DNA of 64,000 bases, taken from NCBI GenBank assembly GCA_024278755.1, contig JAJRSO010000049.1, positions 1 through 64,000 on the forward strand, given 5' to 3'. Position 1 is the stretch's first letter. The number at the start of each line of letters is the position of its first letter. This stretch comes from Calditrichota bacterium (GTDB taxonomy: Bacteria; Calditrichota; Calditrichia; Calditrichales; Calditrichaceae). A program made the position numbers and the translations under genes. The notes under the pieces are model-generated. The model ran no database searches, was not told where the DNA came from, and worked only from the letters and a program-made list of their open reading frames with translations. Of the stretch, positions 26,332-36,033 are shown one piece after another.

Positions 26332-29319
26332 TTAGAAGAGCTGTTTTTTTAATACAATTCCGCTATTATTATGGCCGTTCATTTTTACTGTTAATGGGTG
26401 TTCGAGCCGGATATGTTTTGTATATTTCTTTTCTTCAACCTCTTTTTGTTCTTTAAGCCATTTCCAGTCAATAAACCCCTCCTTTTTTAACGGATTAACC
26501 GTAAAATATCCGATCATAAAAGAGGTGAGATTCTGAAAGAAATGTGACCCCTGCGAAGGAGTCACCATCATATCTTTAAAGTTGGTTTCGATTATTGTCT
26601 TTGCGCCGGAAATCTGCTCCCATTTCACGGGAATGCCCAACCAGGGATCGGCAGATCCCCAGCGTCCGAGACCAATAAGAAGATATGGCTTTTCCTGTGC
26701 TGAAAGCGTTGCATTGAACAAGCCTACTTCACTGGCTATTTCCACTGTTTTGGAGCGATCGAACGTTTGATGATCCACATAGACGATGTCATAGATATCG
26801 CTTATAATTCCATGGCCTAAAACACTGCTGCTACGACATAAAAGATCGTCGTCCTTTTCATCTTCTATATGTAATATTTCCATTTCGCGCGGTAAAACAA
26901 GCGGCCGCATTTGCAGCAGACCAAATTCCTTATCTTGCCCTTTTGGGGTATTCATATTGACGGCAAATTCTATTTCCACAGGGGTGCCGACTCCCCAGAC
27001 ACCCATTTTTAAAAGCAGTTCAATGATCTTCGGAAGAGGGAAAATGTTCTGTTTTAAAATTGGCGCAAAGGTTACCAGACGCGCTCCTGTTCGCGATAAG
27101 CCGTCATAAACCATTTCATTCTCATGGGAATACGTTGAACCCACATGGAATAAACTCCCGTCCGCTTCGGCCTGAGTTAATGCGTACAGTTTAACGCAGG
27201 GTTTGGCTGCACTGCAGGATGAAGCGTCTTTCCGTTCCATATCAAGAGCATAAAACTGGTGCTGACTGTTACGCAGACTTTCCTTGGGCGATGAAAACTG
27301 CATCAGGTGTGCGGGGTACTTGGGCGAAAACTTGACCGTTACGCCTCCGTCCACCACCATTCGGCCCAGTCCCAGCGCTACCGAAACGATGCCGTCATCC
27401 GAGGTTTGCGGCGGAACCGGATAAAAGTTATAGGATTTTGCCACTCCGGAAAAGGTGGGATAAAAACGGCTGCCATAGCGCGATCCGACCATTTTCTGAA
27501 TGATAATGGCCATTTTCTCTTCTTCGAGCCGGTACGCGGTTACATTGATGTAATCTTTGGACGCCTTATAATAAGTAGAAGCGTAAACATGTTTTATGGT
27601 AAGCAGAAGCTCTTGCAGCCGCACTTCGAGATCGGGATGGTTGTTGGGAAACATAAAAGTCTCGTAAACCCCTGCAAAAGGGTGGTACTGAGAGTCTTCC
27701 AGCAAACTGGAAGAACGAATGGCCAGCGGTTCTTTTACAAGTTTTAAAAACTCCCGCAAGTCTAATACGGTTTCCGGGTGAAAAAAGGGCGCTTCTAAAA
27801 AACGTTCGGTTATCAGTGTATCGTTTCGTTCATTCAAAGCAAAACTACGCAGATAATTTTCATCTAAAAAATAATCAAACACATCGCTACCTAAGATAAC
27901 GCCGGGTGGAATCTGAATTTTAACCCCTTCAAAATAATTACTTAGCTGGTATTTGTTTAATACAAAATTAATAAAGGTCAGCCCGCGGGCCTTTCCTCCG
28001 ATGGAACCGCCTCCGATACGGGCCAGACCGGACTGTAGATCGAAGGAAGACGCTTTAAAGTCGATAAGGGTGCCTGTTTGCCGTCTTTTGCGGTATTCGG
28101 CTACGGATTGTACCAGGTCGTTGCGTAGTTCTTCTATGGAATCGTAATCGCTTACCCGGCGCGGCCTCAGTTTATGTGCCAGACTAAATTCTGTTCGGGC
28201 CTTGAGCCAGTTCGAAAAATGGTTGCGTTCGGAATGGTAGCGAATACTCTCTTCGGGAACGGTTTTTAAAAGATTTTGCAGTTGTTTCAGGTCGGATGCA
28301 CGGCCTGCTTCACGACCATCGGAAGTACGAAAAACAAAATCACCAAAGCCAAATTTTTCTATGGCAAATTGTTTAACATCATGTAGCAGGGTGGGTGAGT
28401 TTTTCAATAGAAAAGATGCATTTGCGGCATACGCCTGCTCTTCGTAGTCGGGTTGGTTGGATTGCAGCAGGATAGGGATATCGCTGCGTAGTTTGCCTAC
28501 GTTGCGGGCAAAAGAGAGCCCGGCGCCTTTTTCCAGTTGCCCTTTACGCCAAAAATCAATATCCGAAATAATACCCAATACGGTCTCTTCGTATTTGGTA
28601 AAATACTGCCAGGCCTGTTCGTAATTGGTGCAGAGTAAAATTTTAGGACGCGCCCGCAGACGCAGGAATTTATCTCTTAAGTTCACGCCTTCTTCGATTA
28701 ACTGCTGGGATTGTTGTAAGATAATTTGATATAAAAGGGGGAGATAAGAGGAATAGAATAACACATTGTCTTCGACAAGAATTATGCTTTGTACTCCAAT
28801 TATTTTAGAATCATGTTCCACATTTTCGATATCTTCGAGATGTTTGATGATGGCGATAATAATTCGAAAATCGCCGGTCCAGATAAAAACCTGGTTAAAC
28901 AGACTCATGTCCCAGTATTTCTGAAGCTCCAGCAGTTCCTTGTTGTCATACACCAACAGCACTACCGGAATATTCAATCCGGCAGAGCGTATCTCTTTTA
29001 CCAGGTTGGCGGCATTCATATCTTCGATATGTTGGGTGGTAATGATCAGGTCAAACGATTTCATTTCCCGAGCCAGTCGAATGGCTTCATCACCCCGTGA
29101 AACGCGGGTGATTTCCGGAGAATGGCTAAGGTTCAGTCCGCGGTACTCCCGGCGAATCAACTCATACAGTCTGCCGTCTTCTTCAAAAACAAACAGATCG
29201 TACAAACTCGAAACCAGCAGTACGTCGCGAATACGATAGTGCATTAAATCCTGAAAACCGGTAAATGGTGAAGCAGGTTTTTTACTGGGTTCGTCTAAAA
29301 AAGGAATATCCGGATACAT
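26332..29319 (-). CDS. PEP/pyruvate-binding domain protein with two receiver-like N-terminal domains
   Basis: The 995-residue protein has two receiver-like regions (about residues 30-160 and 180-325; possible acceptor Asp in SFDLIITTQ and in GIISDIDFW), then a PPDK/PEP-synthase N-terminal ATP-binding domain from about residue 430, with GGGSIGGKARGL, PLAIRSSSLLEDSQYHPFAG and EIEFAVN. The phospho-histidine domain and the PEP-binding barrel of true PEP synthase are not seen. It is therefore unlikely to be a full PEP synthase; similar proteins occur in FCB bacteria with unknown function. The start is supported by CAGGAAACT. It is separated by about 80 bases from the HD-GYP gene. Confidence 0.85.
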   Translation of the reverse strand: MYPDIPFLDEPSKKPASPFTGFQDLMHYRIRDVLLVSSLYDLFVFEEDGRLYELIRREYRGLNLSHSPEITRVSRGDEAIRLAREMKSFDLIITTQHIEDMNAANLVKEIRSAGLNIPVVLLVYDNKELLELQKYWDMSLFNQVFIWTGDFRIIIAIIKHLEDIENVEHDSKIIGVQSIILVEDNVLFYSSYLPLLYQIILQQSQQLIEEGVNLRDKFLRLRARPKILLCTNYEQAWQYFTKYEETVLGIISDIDFWRKGQLEKGAGLSFARNVGKLRSDIPILLQSNQPDYEEQAYAANASFLLKNSPTLLHDVKQFAIEKFGFGDFVFRTSDGREAGRASDLKQLQNLLKTVPEESIRYHSERNHFSNWLKARTEFSLAHKLRPRRVSDYDSIEELRNDLVQSVAEYRKRRQTGTLIDFKASSFDLQSGLARIGGGSIGGKARGLTFINFVLNKYQLSNYFEGVKIQIPPGVILGSDVFDYFLDENYLRSFALNERNDTLITERFLEAPFFHPETVLDLREFLKLVKEPLAIRSSSLLEDSQYHPFAGVYETFMFPNNHPDLEVRLQELLLTIKHVYASTYYKASKDYINVTAYRLEEEKMAIIIQKMVGSRYGSRFYPTFSGVAKSYNFYPVPPQTSDDGIVSVALGLGRMVVDGGVTVKFSPKYPAHLMQFSSPKESLRNSQHQFYALDMERKDASSCSAAKPCVKLYALTQAEADGSLFHVGSTYSHENEMVYDGLSRTGARLVTFAPILKQNIFPLPKIIELLLKMGVWGVGTPVEIEFAVNMNTPKGQDKEFGLLQMRPLVLPREMEILHIEDEKDDDLLCRSSSVLGHGIISDIYDIVYVDHQTFDRSKTVEIASEVGLFNATLSAQEKPYLLIGLGRWGSADPWLGIPVKWEQISGAKTIIETNFKDMMVTPSQGSHFFQNLTSFMIGYFTVNPLKKEGFIDWKWLKEQKEVEEKKYTKHIRLEHPLTVKMNGHNNSGIVLKKQLF

Positions 29320-29396
29320 AGTTTCCTGACTGTTTCAATAATATATAGTATAAGATATTGAGGAAGTAAATACGCTTCAAGTATGCAGAAAAAATA

Positions 29397-30419
29397 TCAG
29401 GGTGCATTTCCCATTTCGGATTCAATTTTAAGCTGCGGTTTTAGGTTGGTGTTTTTATTGCGCAGCAGTTTTATAAACAGGGCGGTTAGTTCCGGATCAA
29501 ATTGTGTACCCGCATTTTTTTCCAGTTCGTTAAGTGCTTCGTCGGTGGTTTTGGGTTTGCGGTAGGTGCGTTTGGAAACGATGGACTCGAAGGCGTCTAC
29601 AATGGCCAGAATTCGGGCAAACAGGGGGATGGCCTGGCCGGACAAACCGTCCGGATAGCCAGTGCCGTCGAAACGTTCGTGGTGATGACGGATGATTGCC
29701 GAAACGCCTTGTAGTTCATCAATTTTTCCCACGATTTTACTGCCCACAACCGGATGCTCTTTGGCAGTTTTATATTCCATATCTTCGAGAGAAGAGGTTT
29801 TGTTTAAAATCCGGTCGGGCATTCCGATTTTACCGATATCATGCAGAAGCGCGGAAAGCTCGAGGGTAAACAACTCGTCGTCGGAGAGTCTCAGTGCGTT
29901 TCCCACCAGGCGGGCATGGCGGGCGACCCGCATGGAATGCCCCGAGGTATAACTGTCCTTCGCTTCGAGCGCCGCAATTAGAGCCTGGATGGTTTTTATC
30001 AGCACCGAGACTTTACGCGGCCGACCGTAGTCTCCGTGTATTTTTTCACGGATTAAGTTTCGCTCGATAACGGTGGGTAAATTGTCCAGATTAAAGGGTT
30101 TTGTTAAAAAGTCGTTGGCGCCCATGCGCAGGGCATCCCGAATCAGGCTCTTCTTTTCGGAAGCGGTGATTGCTACAAAGGGAATATCCATTAAAAACAT
30201 GCGTACAATTTCCAGTAAATCCATTCCGTTCCCATCGGGCAACATTAAGTCGCAAAGAACCAAATCCAGCGCTTCGTGTTTCAGGATGCGCACGGCCTCG
30301 GCCAGGGTTCTTGCTCCATAGCAGCTGAAACCTTGTTTTTCCAGCGAACGCTGAACTGCACGGAAGGTCACTTTGTCGTCTTCGACCAATAATATTTTTA
30401 CGGCTGTATTTGTATTCAT
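29397..30419 (-). CDS. Response regulator with HD-GYP phosphodiesterase domain
   Basis: The 340-residue protein has a receiver domain (acceptor Asp in LDLVLCDLMLPDGNG, about residue 57) and a C-terminal HD-GYP domain with LLHDIGKIGMPD, EHPVVGSKIV, HHHERFDGTGYPDGLSG and RILAIVDAFES. HD-GYP domains hydrolyse cyclic di-GMP. All metal-binding residues of the core motif appear to be present. The start codon overlaps the stop of the upstream acyl-CoA dehydrogenase gene by four bases (ATGA), so the two are translated together, although a functional link is not obvious. Confidence 0.93.
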   Translation of the reverse strand: MNTNTAVKILLVEDDKVTFRAVQRSLEKQGFSCYGARTLAEAVRILKHEALDLVLCDLMLPDGNGMDLLEIVRMFLMDIPFVAITASEKKSLIRDALRMGANDFLTKPFNLDNLPTVIERNLIREKIHGDYGRPRKVSVLIKTIQALIAALEAKDSYTSGHSMRVARHARLVGNALRLSDDELFTLELSALLHDIGKIGMPDRILNKTSSLEDMEYKTAKEHPVVGSKIVGKIDELQGVSAIIRHHHERFDGTGYPDGLSGQAIPLFARILAIVDAFESIVSKRTYRKPKTTDEALNELEKNAGTQFDPELTALFIKLLRNKNTNLKPQLKIESEMGNAP

Positions 30420-31579
30420 CTAAAAGCGCTGCTTCCTGTTAAATATTCGCCCACAATCAGTGTATGAATGTCGTGAGTCCCTTCGTATGTATAAACCGAT
30501 TCCAGGTTCAACAGGTGGCGGACGGTTTGATACTCGTCCGTAATGCCATTTGCGCCTAAAATGGTACGGGCGCTGCGTGCGGCTTTAAGAGCCTGATGTA
30601 CATTGTTGCGTTTGGCCATGGAAATATGATAGTACTTTGCGTTTCCGGCGTCTTTTAAACGGCCTAATTGATGGTTTAACAGCTGGGCTTTTACAATTTC
30701 CGAGGCTATTTCCACCAATTTATGTTGGGTAAGCTGAAAAGCCGCAATGGGTTTACCGAACTGAATACGGCTTTTGGCATACTTCAGCGCCTCATTATAG
30801 CAGGCCATGGCTGCTCCGGTGGCGCCCCAGGCAATGCCATAACGAGCTTCGTTAAGGCAGGAGAGTGGCGCGCTTAATCCTTTGGCTTCGGGTAGCCTGT
30901 TTTCATCCGGAACAAAACAGTCTTCAAAAATCAGCTCGCCGGTATTGGAAGCGCGTAGGGAATACTTGCCCTTGATTTCATTTTGGCTAAAGCCTTTACG
31001 ATCCGTCTCGACCAGAAATCCTCGAATGCCTTCGTCTGTCTGGGCACAGACGACAGCTATATGGGCAATGGTGGCGTTGGTAATCCACATTTTACTGCCG
31101 TTTAACAGCCAGCCCTTTTCCGTTTTGCGAGGGGTGGTACGCATGCCGCCGGGATCGGAACCATGATCGGGTTCGGTTAAACCGAAACAGCCGATTTTGT
31201 TACCGCTTGCCAACTGCGGCAGCCACTTTTGCTTTTGCGCTTCACTGCCGTACCGGTAAATGGGAAACATAACCAGGCTACCCTGCACCGAGGCAAAAGA
31301 GCGCAAGCCGCTGTCGCCGCGTTCTAATTCCTGCATGGCCAGACCGTAAATATAATAGCTAGAGCCGGACGCTCCGTATTTTTCGGGAATTGTAACGCCG
31401 AGCAGACCCATTTTGGCCAGTTCGGGAATTACTTCGAGAGGAAATTCCGCTTTATTGTGCCAAGCCGCCGCAAGAGGAAGATAGCGTTTTGTTACAAACT
31501 GACGCACAGTATCGCGTACCATGCGCTCCTCTTCACTTAGCAACTCATCTGTTGAGAAAAAATTGAACCCTTTAAACAT
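30416..31579 (-). CDS. Acyl-CoA dehydrogenase, glutaryl-CoA dehydrogenase-like
   Basis: The 387-residue flavoenzyme has the acyl-CoA dehydrogenase order: N-terminal helices, KIGCFGLTEPDHGSDP and WITNATIAHIAVVCA around the FAD, and a C-terminal helical domain. The catalytic glutamate is in VYTYEGTHDIHTLIVGEYLTG, split here as VYTYEGTHDIHTL and IVGEYLTG, a pattern typical of glutaryl-CoA dehydrogenases. These oxidise and decarboxylate glutaryl-CoA in lysine or aromatic breakdown. No electron-transfer flavoprotein gene lies nearby. It starts an apparent pair with the HD-GYP regulator. Confidence 0.92.
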   Translation of the reverse strand: MFKGFNFFSTDELLSEEERMVRDTVRQFVTKRYLPLAAAWHNKAEFPLEVIPELAKMGLLGVTIPEKYGASGSSYYIYGLAMQELERGDSGLRSFASVQGSLVMFPIYRYGSEAQKQKWLPQLASGNKIGCFGLTEPDHGSDPGGMRTTPRKTEKGWLLNGSKMWITNATIAHIAVVCAQTDEGIRGFLVETDRKGFSQNEIKGKYSLRASNTGELIFEDCFVPDENRLPEAKGLSAPLSCLNEARYGIAWGATGAAMACYNEALKYAKSRIQFGKPIAAFQLTQHKLVEIASEIVKAQLLNHQLGRLKDAGNAKYYHISMAKRNNVHQALKAARSARTILGANGITDEYQTVRHLLNLESVYTYEGTHDIHTLIVGEYLTGSSAFR

Positions 31580-31634
31580 AGCCGCTTCCGTTAAAATTAA
31601 TAGTCTTTAATTTAACGTGTCAGCCGGTAAATTG

Positions 31635-33347
31635 CTAAAAAATCCAGTTGATTTCGGCGCCGTATTTCATGGCCTTAAAACTTTCTGAACCGTTAAAAAA
31701 GAGGGGGCCGTATTCGTCGTTGGCAACAATCTGTTGTGCTTCGGCCGCGGTGTATCGCATATTTCGGGAATCGCTGCCGCCGATTAGCTTAAAGGAAATA
31801 TTGGAATTGAAAAAATATTCAATAGAGAAATCAACTCCAAACCGGGCGTAATCGCTCAACATATCCTGTGTGCCTCCGTTGGCGGCGTCATTAAAAATAT
31901 AATTGGCGGTTGTTTCCAATTTTAAGGTTCGCGCAATTATATCCCAACGGCCGGAAATATAGGCGTAAATATTTTTATTTTCCTGCTCATTGGTCATTCT
32001 AAGCGTACTAAATACACTTCCGCCAGATAAAAACATGCCATCTACCGGACGCAGATAAAAGTTTAAACTGCCGATAAATTGTTCGGTTCCCAGCGGTTTT
32101 CCCGAAATCAATACGCTGTGATCGTTTAAATCCAAATAAATCGTGGATAGTGAAATGCGGTTGGAATTAAACGAGAAGGCCATACTCGCTTCAATTCCGC
32201 GGGTAATTTTTTCGGTTTTAATCGTATCCATAATGACGTTGCTGTTATCATCGCGGAAACGGAATTTTAAAGAAAATTCGGGTAGATGTTTAAAATGGGT
32301 TACAAATCCGGTTTCCATTAAACGGGTTTTGGTTGTGGGTGTTAACGGATCCTTATTCTGATTGTCTTCAAACTGCTCACCCTCAAAGATAAAGCTGGCC
32401 AGACTTGGGAAGTAATAACCGCTGGTCAGTTTAAATCCCTGGCGATCGTTTTGTAAAAAAGGATACCCGGCGCTGAAATAATCATACCCCAACCGCTGGT
32501 ATAGCGCTAAAAATTTAAAATTACCAATTCGTAAATCCATGCCGGCCTTATAGGCGTTATCACTGATTCCCGATGCAGACAGAGTGTCTTTACGGCTCAG
32601 GTAGCCCTCTCCAAACAGCTGCAGTTTACGATCCCAGAGAAAAGCAGCGACAGAGCCGCCGAAGTTTTGATTGGTTAAGGGTTCGTTTATGGATTGATTT
32701 ACTGATTTGGCATCGTCTTTTGCATACAGATATTTCAGACCCACATCGTAGTATCGGGAATCACCGGCATGTACCACCGCCGAGGCAAAGTAACGCCGGA
32801 ACTGTCCGGCATTTTCGTACTGATGGTATACGTCGCGTAACCGCGTACCGATACCGTGGGCCTGTTGAATCTGACCGCCGTCTATTTTTGTATTTAGATA
32901 GGATGTTTTAGACCAGAGATTCGTCTGTTTCATCTGAACTTTTGCTCCGCGCACTTCGCGGCTCTGAATAAAAAATTCGGAACCGGAATCAAAAAAATCA
33001 CCCAAAACAATTTCGGTGCTTTCAAAACGGGCGCTTAGTGTAAAACGATCCACATTCTGAAGGCTGTTCAGTTTGTTCCAGGGGTTGTTTCGAATTTCAC
33101 TTAACAGGGTAATATCGGCGTTCCTGGTACGGGCAAACAGAGCGATGTTAAGCGCCTGTGACAAGCCGGGAATCGTGGTTGTTTTGGCATACTGATCATC
33201 GGGGATAGAATCCGGCTTTATTTTGGATATCTGATCGTAATCTGTAAAAACCGTTCGGAATGAAATTCTGCCGGTTAAATTCAGCCCGGACTGCGCGGTT
33301 GTTATAACAGGCAGCAAAAGCAGTAAGAATGTAAATAGACGTTTCAT
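31635..33347 (-). CDS. Putative outer-membrane beta-barrel protein, unknown function
   Basis: The 570-residue product has a cleavable signal peptide (MKRLFTFLLLLLPVITTAQ, cut near residue 19) and then alternating strands rich in Tyr, Phe, Asn and Ser, for example IVLGDFFDSGSEFFIQSREVRGAK, DLRIGNFKFLALYQRLG and GWDIIARTLKL-like segments, ending with an aromatic C-terminus (EINWIF) as in outer-membrane barrels. I do not recognise a specific family. A GGAGGCTGA ribosome site supports the start. It lies 13 bases after the FecR-domain gene, so both are probably one operon and may form a surface complex; that is inference. Confidence 0.8.
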   Translation of the reverse strand: MKRLFTFLLLLLPVITTAQSGLNLTGRISFRTVFTDYDQISKIKPDSIPDDQYAKTTTIPGLSQALNIALFARTRNADITLLSEIRNNPWNKLNSLQNVDRFTLSARFESTEIVLGDFFDSGSEFFIQSREVRGAKVQMKQTNLWSKTSYLNTKIDGGQIQQAHGIGTRLRDVYHQYENAGQFRRYFASAVVHAGDSRYYDVGLKYLYAKDDAKSVNQSINEPLTNQNFGGSVAAFLWDRKLQLFGEGYLSRKDTLSASGISDNAYKAGMDLRIGNFKFLALYQRLGYDYFSAGYPFLQNDRQGFKLTSGYYFPSLASFIFEGEQFEDNQNKDPLTPTTKTRLMETGFVTHFKHLPEFSLKFRFRDDNSNVIMDTIKTEKITRGIEASMAFSFNSNRISLSTIYLDLNDHSVLISGKPLGTEQFIGSLNFYLRPVDGMFLSGGSVFSTLRMTNEQENKNIYAYISGRWDIIARTLKLETTANYIFNDAANGGTQDMLSDYARFGVDFSIEYFFNSNISFKLIGGSDSRNMRYTAAEAQQIVANDEYGPLFFNGSESFKAMKYGAEINWIF

Positions 33348-33360
33348 TCAGCCTCCAGCA

Positions 33361-34833
33361 TTAACGTACCAGTATTACCCGGCTGTTGTCTCTTGTAATG
33401 TTTCCGGCCATATCTTCCACATAGAAGGACAGTCGGTTCTCTCCCGGGTTCCCGGCCTGGCCGCGCACCAGAATGATTTCGGTTTCGAAGGTGCCGTCGG
33501 AATTGGGTTGAATCTCTTTCCCGTTTACCATAATGCGTTTGATGCCCGATGACGGTTCCGGATCTATGATTATTCCCCGGATGGTCTGACGGAAGCGTTC
33601 GGCCTGAAAATTATAGTTGTTGGACGGCGGACGCGGCGGTTCCAGACGAATATAAACCGGCTGTGCCGGCTCTGTAACCGTTATAATGGGTTTTACCGTA
33701 TCCAGGAAAATGCTTTCGGTTTTTTCGATGGTATTTTTAGAAAAATCGATGGCCGAAACCCGGATGTCATTTCGTCCTTCTTTCAGAATTATGGTGCGGT
33801 TAAACGTTCCCTGTCCGGTAATCTCGGCAACCAGCTCTTTGTTAATATAAACCTTTACCTTGTCTTTAGGCGTTGCATCGAAAACAGCGCCGCTCAAACT
33901 ATAGTCACGGCGGCGGATAAAACCGGCGACAATAGGTTTGGATAAGCGGATTTCCGGCCGCCGGGTATTTACAAGAATCCGCAATACCTTAGAAGTACGT
34001 TCCATATCCAGTTTGGCGGCAAAACGGATTTCGTTGATACCCTCATGAACCGGAATACGTCCTTCAAAAAGACCGTTTGGCCGAACACGCAAGGAACGTC
34101 CGTTGGCAAGCACTTCCGCTCCTTTGCTGGTTTGCCCGCTTATGGGAATACCGGCGGACAAAACCGCCGCATCCGTATATTGAAGTTTACTCGGTTTAAC
34201 TTTTAAAAATAAACCGTTGCCCTGCGTACCCTCCGCGCCTTCTTTTTTAGGAATGCCGCGCGGCACTGTGGGGGCTTTCCCTTTTTCTACCACGGATTCC
34301 TGATTTGAGCCGACCAGCACTTCGCCGGCCACATCTTTGGACCGAAGGGCAACCTTGCCCTCAATAACCCGCAGTACGGTACGTTTATTCATATCCACAT
34401 CCATTTCGATGGTGGTTCCGCGGATGGCCACAACGGCGCTCGGGCTTTCTATTTGCCGGGATTGGCGGCTGTTAACCAGTTTTTTAAACTTGGCCCATAT
34501 GCTGCCTGCAAAAAGGGTAAAACTCATTTCGTCTTTATTGTCCCGGGCAGCGGTTTTTATTGTTTTTACATCAAAAATAGTGTTTTCATGAATCTTTATC
34601 ATAGAACCGTCGGGCATTTCCAGCTCGGCGCGCGAATTGAGATTGGTACGCACTCTGTCCCCGGCAAAAATAGCCTGGTTGAGTTTAGCCCGTTTCCAGA
34701 TTGTTTTTTTCGGACTGAGGATTTGTACCTTACCAATTACAAATTTTAAACGTGCCTGATTGCGCTGATTTTGCGATGTGAATGAAAATAGCATTAAAAC
34801 CGCTAATACTAATAACGATGTCTGGCGCAGCAT
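33361..34833 (-). CDS. FecR-domain exported protein with Ig-like repeats
   Basis: The 490-residue protein has an N-terminal signal segment (about residues 1-20), followed by a FecR domain (about residues 30-190) with RVRTNLNSRAELEMPDGSMIKI, a GSIWAKF turn and SAVVAIRGTTIEM. The C-terminal 270 residues consist of repeated Ig-like or Big-type units, such as GAVFDATPKDKVKVYIN and GIIIDPEPSSGIKRIMVNGKEI. FecR here is not linked to a sigma factor, so it is probably a structural periplasmic or surface protein. A TCTGGAGAA site precedes the start, and the outer-membrane protein gene follows. Confidence 0.85.
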   Translation of the reverse strand: MLRQTSLLVLAVLMLFSFTSQNQRNQARLKFVIGKVQILSPKKTIWKRAKLNQAIFAGDRVRTNLNSRAELEMPDGSMIKIHENTIFDVKTIKTAARDNKDEMSFTLFAGSIWAKFKKLVNSRQSRQIESPSAVVAIRGTTIEMDVDMNKRTVLRVIEGKVALRSKDVAGEVLVGSNQESVVEKGKAPTVPRGIPKKEGAEGTQGNGLFLKVKPSKLQYTDAAVLSAGIPISGQTSKGAEVLANGRSLRVRPNGLFEGRIPVHEGINEIRFAAKLDMERTSKVLRILVNTRRPEIRLSKPIVAGFIRRRDYSLSGAVFDATPKDKVKVYINKELVAEITGQGTFNRTIILKEGRNDIRVSAIDFSKNTIEKTESIFLDTVKPIITVTEPAQPVYIRLEPPRPPSNNYNFQAERFRQTIRGIIIDPEPSSGIKRIMVNGKEIQPNSDGTFETEIILVRGQAGNPGENRLSFYVEDMAGNITRDNSRVILVR

Positions 34834-34977
34834 AATAGTTCTCCAGATAATAAATGTCCGACCGGGGTTTGATTACCTTCGGCCAAAGGGCTTAAAAACT
34901 TAACCGTATTATATCCCAAATATGAAAATTTATACAATGATAGGAGTCACAGTCGCGGTGCCGGCCTGAGGCCTTTT

Positions 34978-35721
34978 TTAGAGAATCCGCTGATAGGCTT
35001 TGTAAAGGGTCCAGATGTTTTCTACGTAATTAATGGTTTCGTTATATCCGTAAAAGTATCCGTACTGTGGTTTCCCACTGGGCCATACCTGCAAATGCAA
35101 TTGCCAGTCGGATTTTTTAAGCATCGTCAGATAGGGGCTTACCGTATCCCAGCGGTTCCCCGGACGCCGGTAGTAGCGGGCGATGGTTTGGGCGTCGAAG
35201 ATACGCCCCGCCCCGCAATTGTAACTGGCCAGCGCCAGTTTAATGCGGTTGTCTTTTCTGGCATCGGGGAAATGTTTGTACTGTTTTTGTAAGTGATAAA
35301 TGCCGGCGGTAATATTTTCACGCGGGTTTTTCATAATATATTTAATATCAAGTTCTTTACTGATTTCGCGTGCCGTTCCAGGCATGATTTGCATCAGTCC
35401 CCGCGCTCCCACATGGCTGCGCGCTTTGGTGCGAAATCCCGACTCCTTGGCAATCTGAGCGGCGATCAGGCGCCAGTCAAAGCCATAGCGTTTGGAGTAT
35501 TTTTTAATAATGGGTTTATAGCGGGCAATGGAACGGCCTACGGAGCTGTTAATAAACTGCCGGCGCAGTTGGTTTAATTCCCGTTTTTGGGCAAGCCGTA
35601 ACTGTATTTCCGCCTGAAGGGTGGAAGTGCTGTCCGCAGAAACCATTTGCGTTGTTTCCTGCCGGCAGGCAGAAAATAAAAACAGAAAAATAATCGGAAG
35701 ATTGTAAATAAAAAAACGCAT
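34978..35721 (-). CDS. Lytic transglycosylase, lipoprotein (SLT family)
   Basis: The 247-residue protein has a lipoprotein signal (PIIFLFLFSAC, lipid cysteine near residue 19) and a C-terminal SLT domain. The catalytic Glu is in IAAQIAKESGFRTKA, and the conserved VGARGLMQIMPGTARE and ALASYNCGAGRI motifs follow. It cleaves the glycan strands of peptidoglycan from the outer-membrane side. Its start overlaps the stop of the DUF350 gene by one base (TAATG), implying coupled translation. Confidence 0.93.
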   Translation of the reverse strand: MRFFIYNLPIIFLFLFSACRQETTQMVSADSTSTLQAEIQLRLAQKRELNQLRRQFINSSVGRSIARYKPIIKKYSKRYGFDWRLIAAQIAKESGFRTKARSHVGARGLMQIMPGTAREISKELDIKYIMKNPRENITAGIYHLQKQYKHFPDARKDNRIKLALASYNCGAGRIFDAQTIARYYRRPGNRWDTVSPYLTMLKKSDWQLHLQVWPSGKPQYGYFYGYNETINYVENIWTLYKAYQRIL

Positions 35722-35957
35722 TAATTCAGACTCATCCCGATAATCAAACCAACAATTAAACCAATCATAACAAAAATTCCACCCACCACAACACCAACGG
35801 CCAGGTTGCCTTTTTCCAGTTCGGCCGGAATATCAAAATGTGTAGTCATATTGAATAATTTGTAAATACCGATAGACGAAAACATGCCGGTTAAAACGCC
35901 AATAATGGCATAAATAAAATTACGGATCATGATTGGATCGGCCCATTCCCATTCCAT
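35721..35957 (-). CDS. DUF350-family small membrane protein
   Basis: The 78-residue protein has two hydrophobic segments (about residues 10-32 and 51-76) with ELEKGNLAVGVVVGGIFVMIG in between, described by its core GNLAVGVVVGG, which is the DUF350 (YjfL/UPF0719) signature. The function of the family is unknown. A good AAGGAGTTTAAC site precedes the ATG. It is the first gene of a pair with the lytic transglycosylase. Confidence 0.85.
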   Translation of the reverse strand: MEWEWADPIMIRNFIYAIIGVLTGMFSSIGIYKLFNMTTHFDIPAELEKGNLAVGVVVGGIFVMIGLIVGLIIGMSLN

Positions 35958-36033
35958 GTTAAACTCCTTAATGATTAAATAATATCGGCTATCCCGAAAA
36001 ATTCTTTATTAGATGTAATGTGTTTCCACGGAT

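Noticed and set aside
26087-26335. 82-codon plus-strand frame
   Set aside because: It begins inside text-like repeat, lacks a ribosome site, and overlaps the next gene's end.
34955-34978. GGCCTGAGGCC palindrome with TTTTTT as a terminator
   Set aside because: It would act on the plus strand, but all genes near it are on the minus strand, and the stem is very short.
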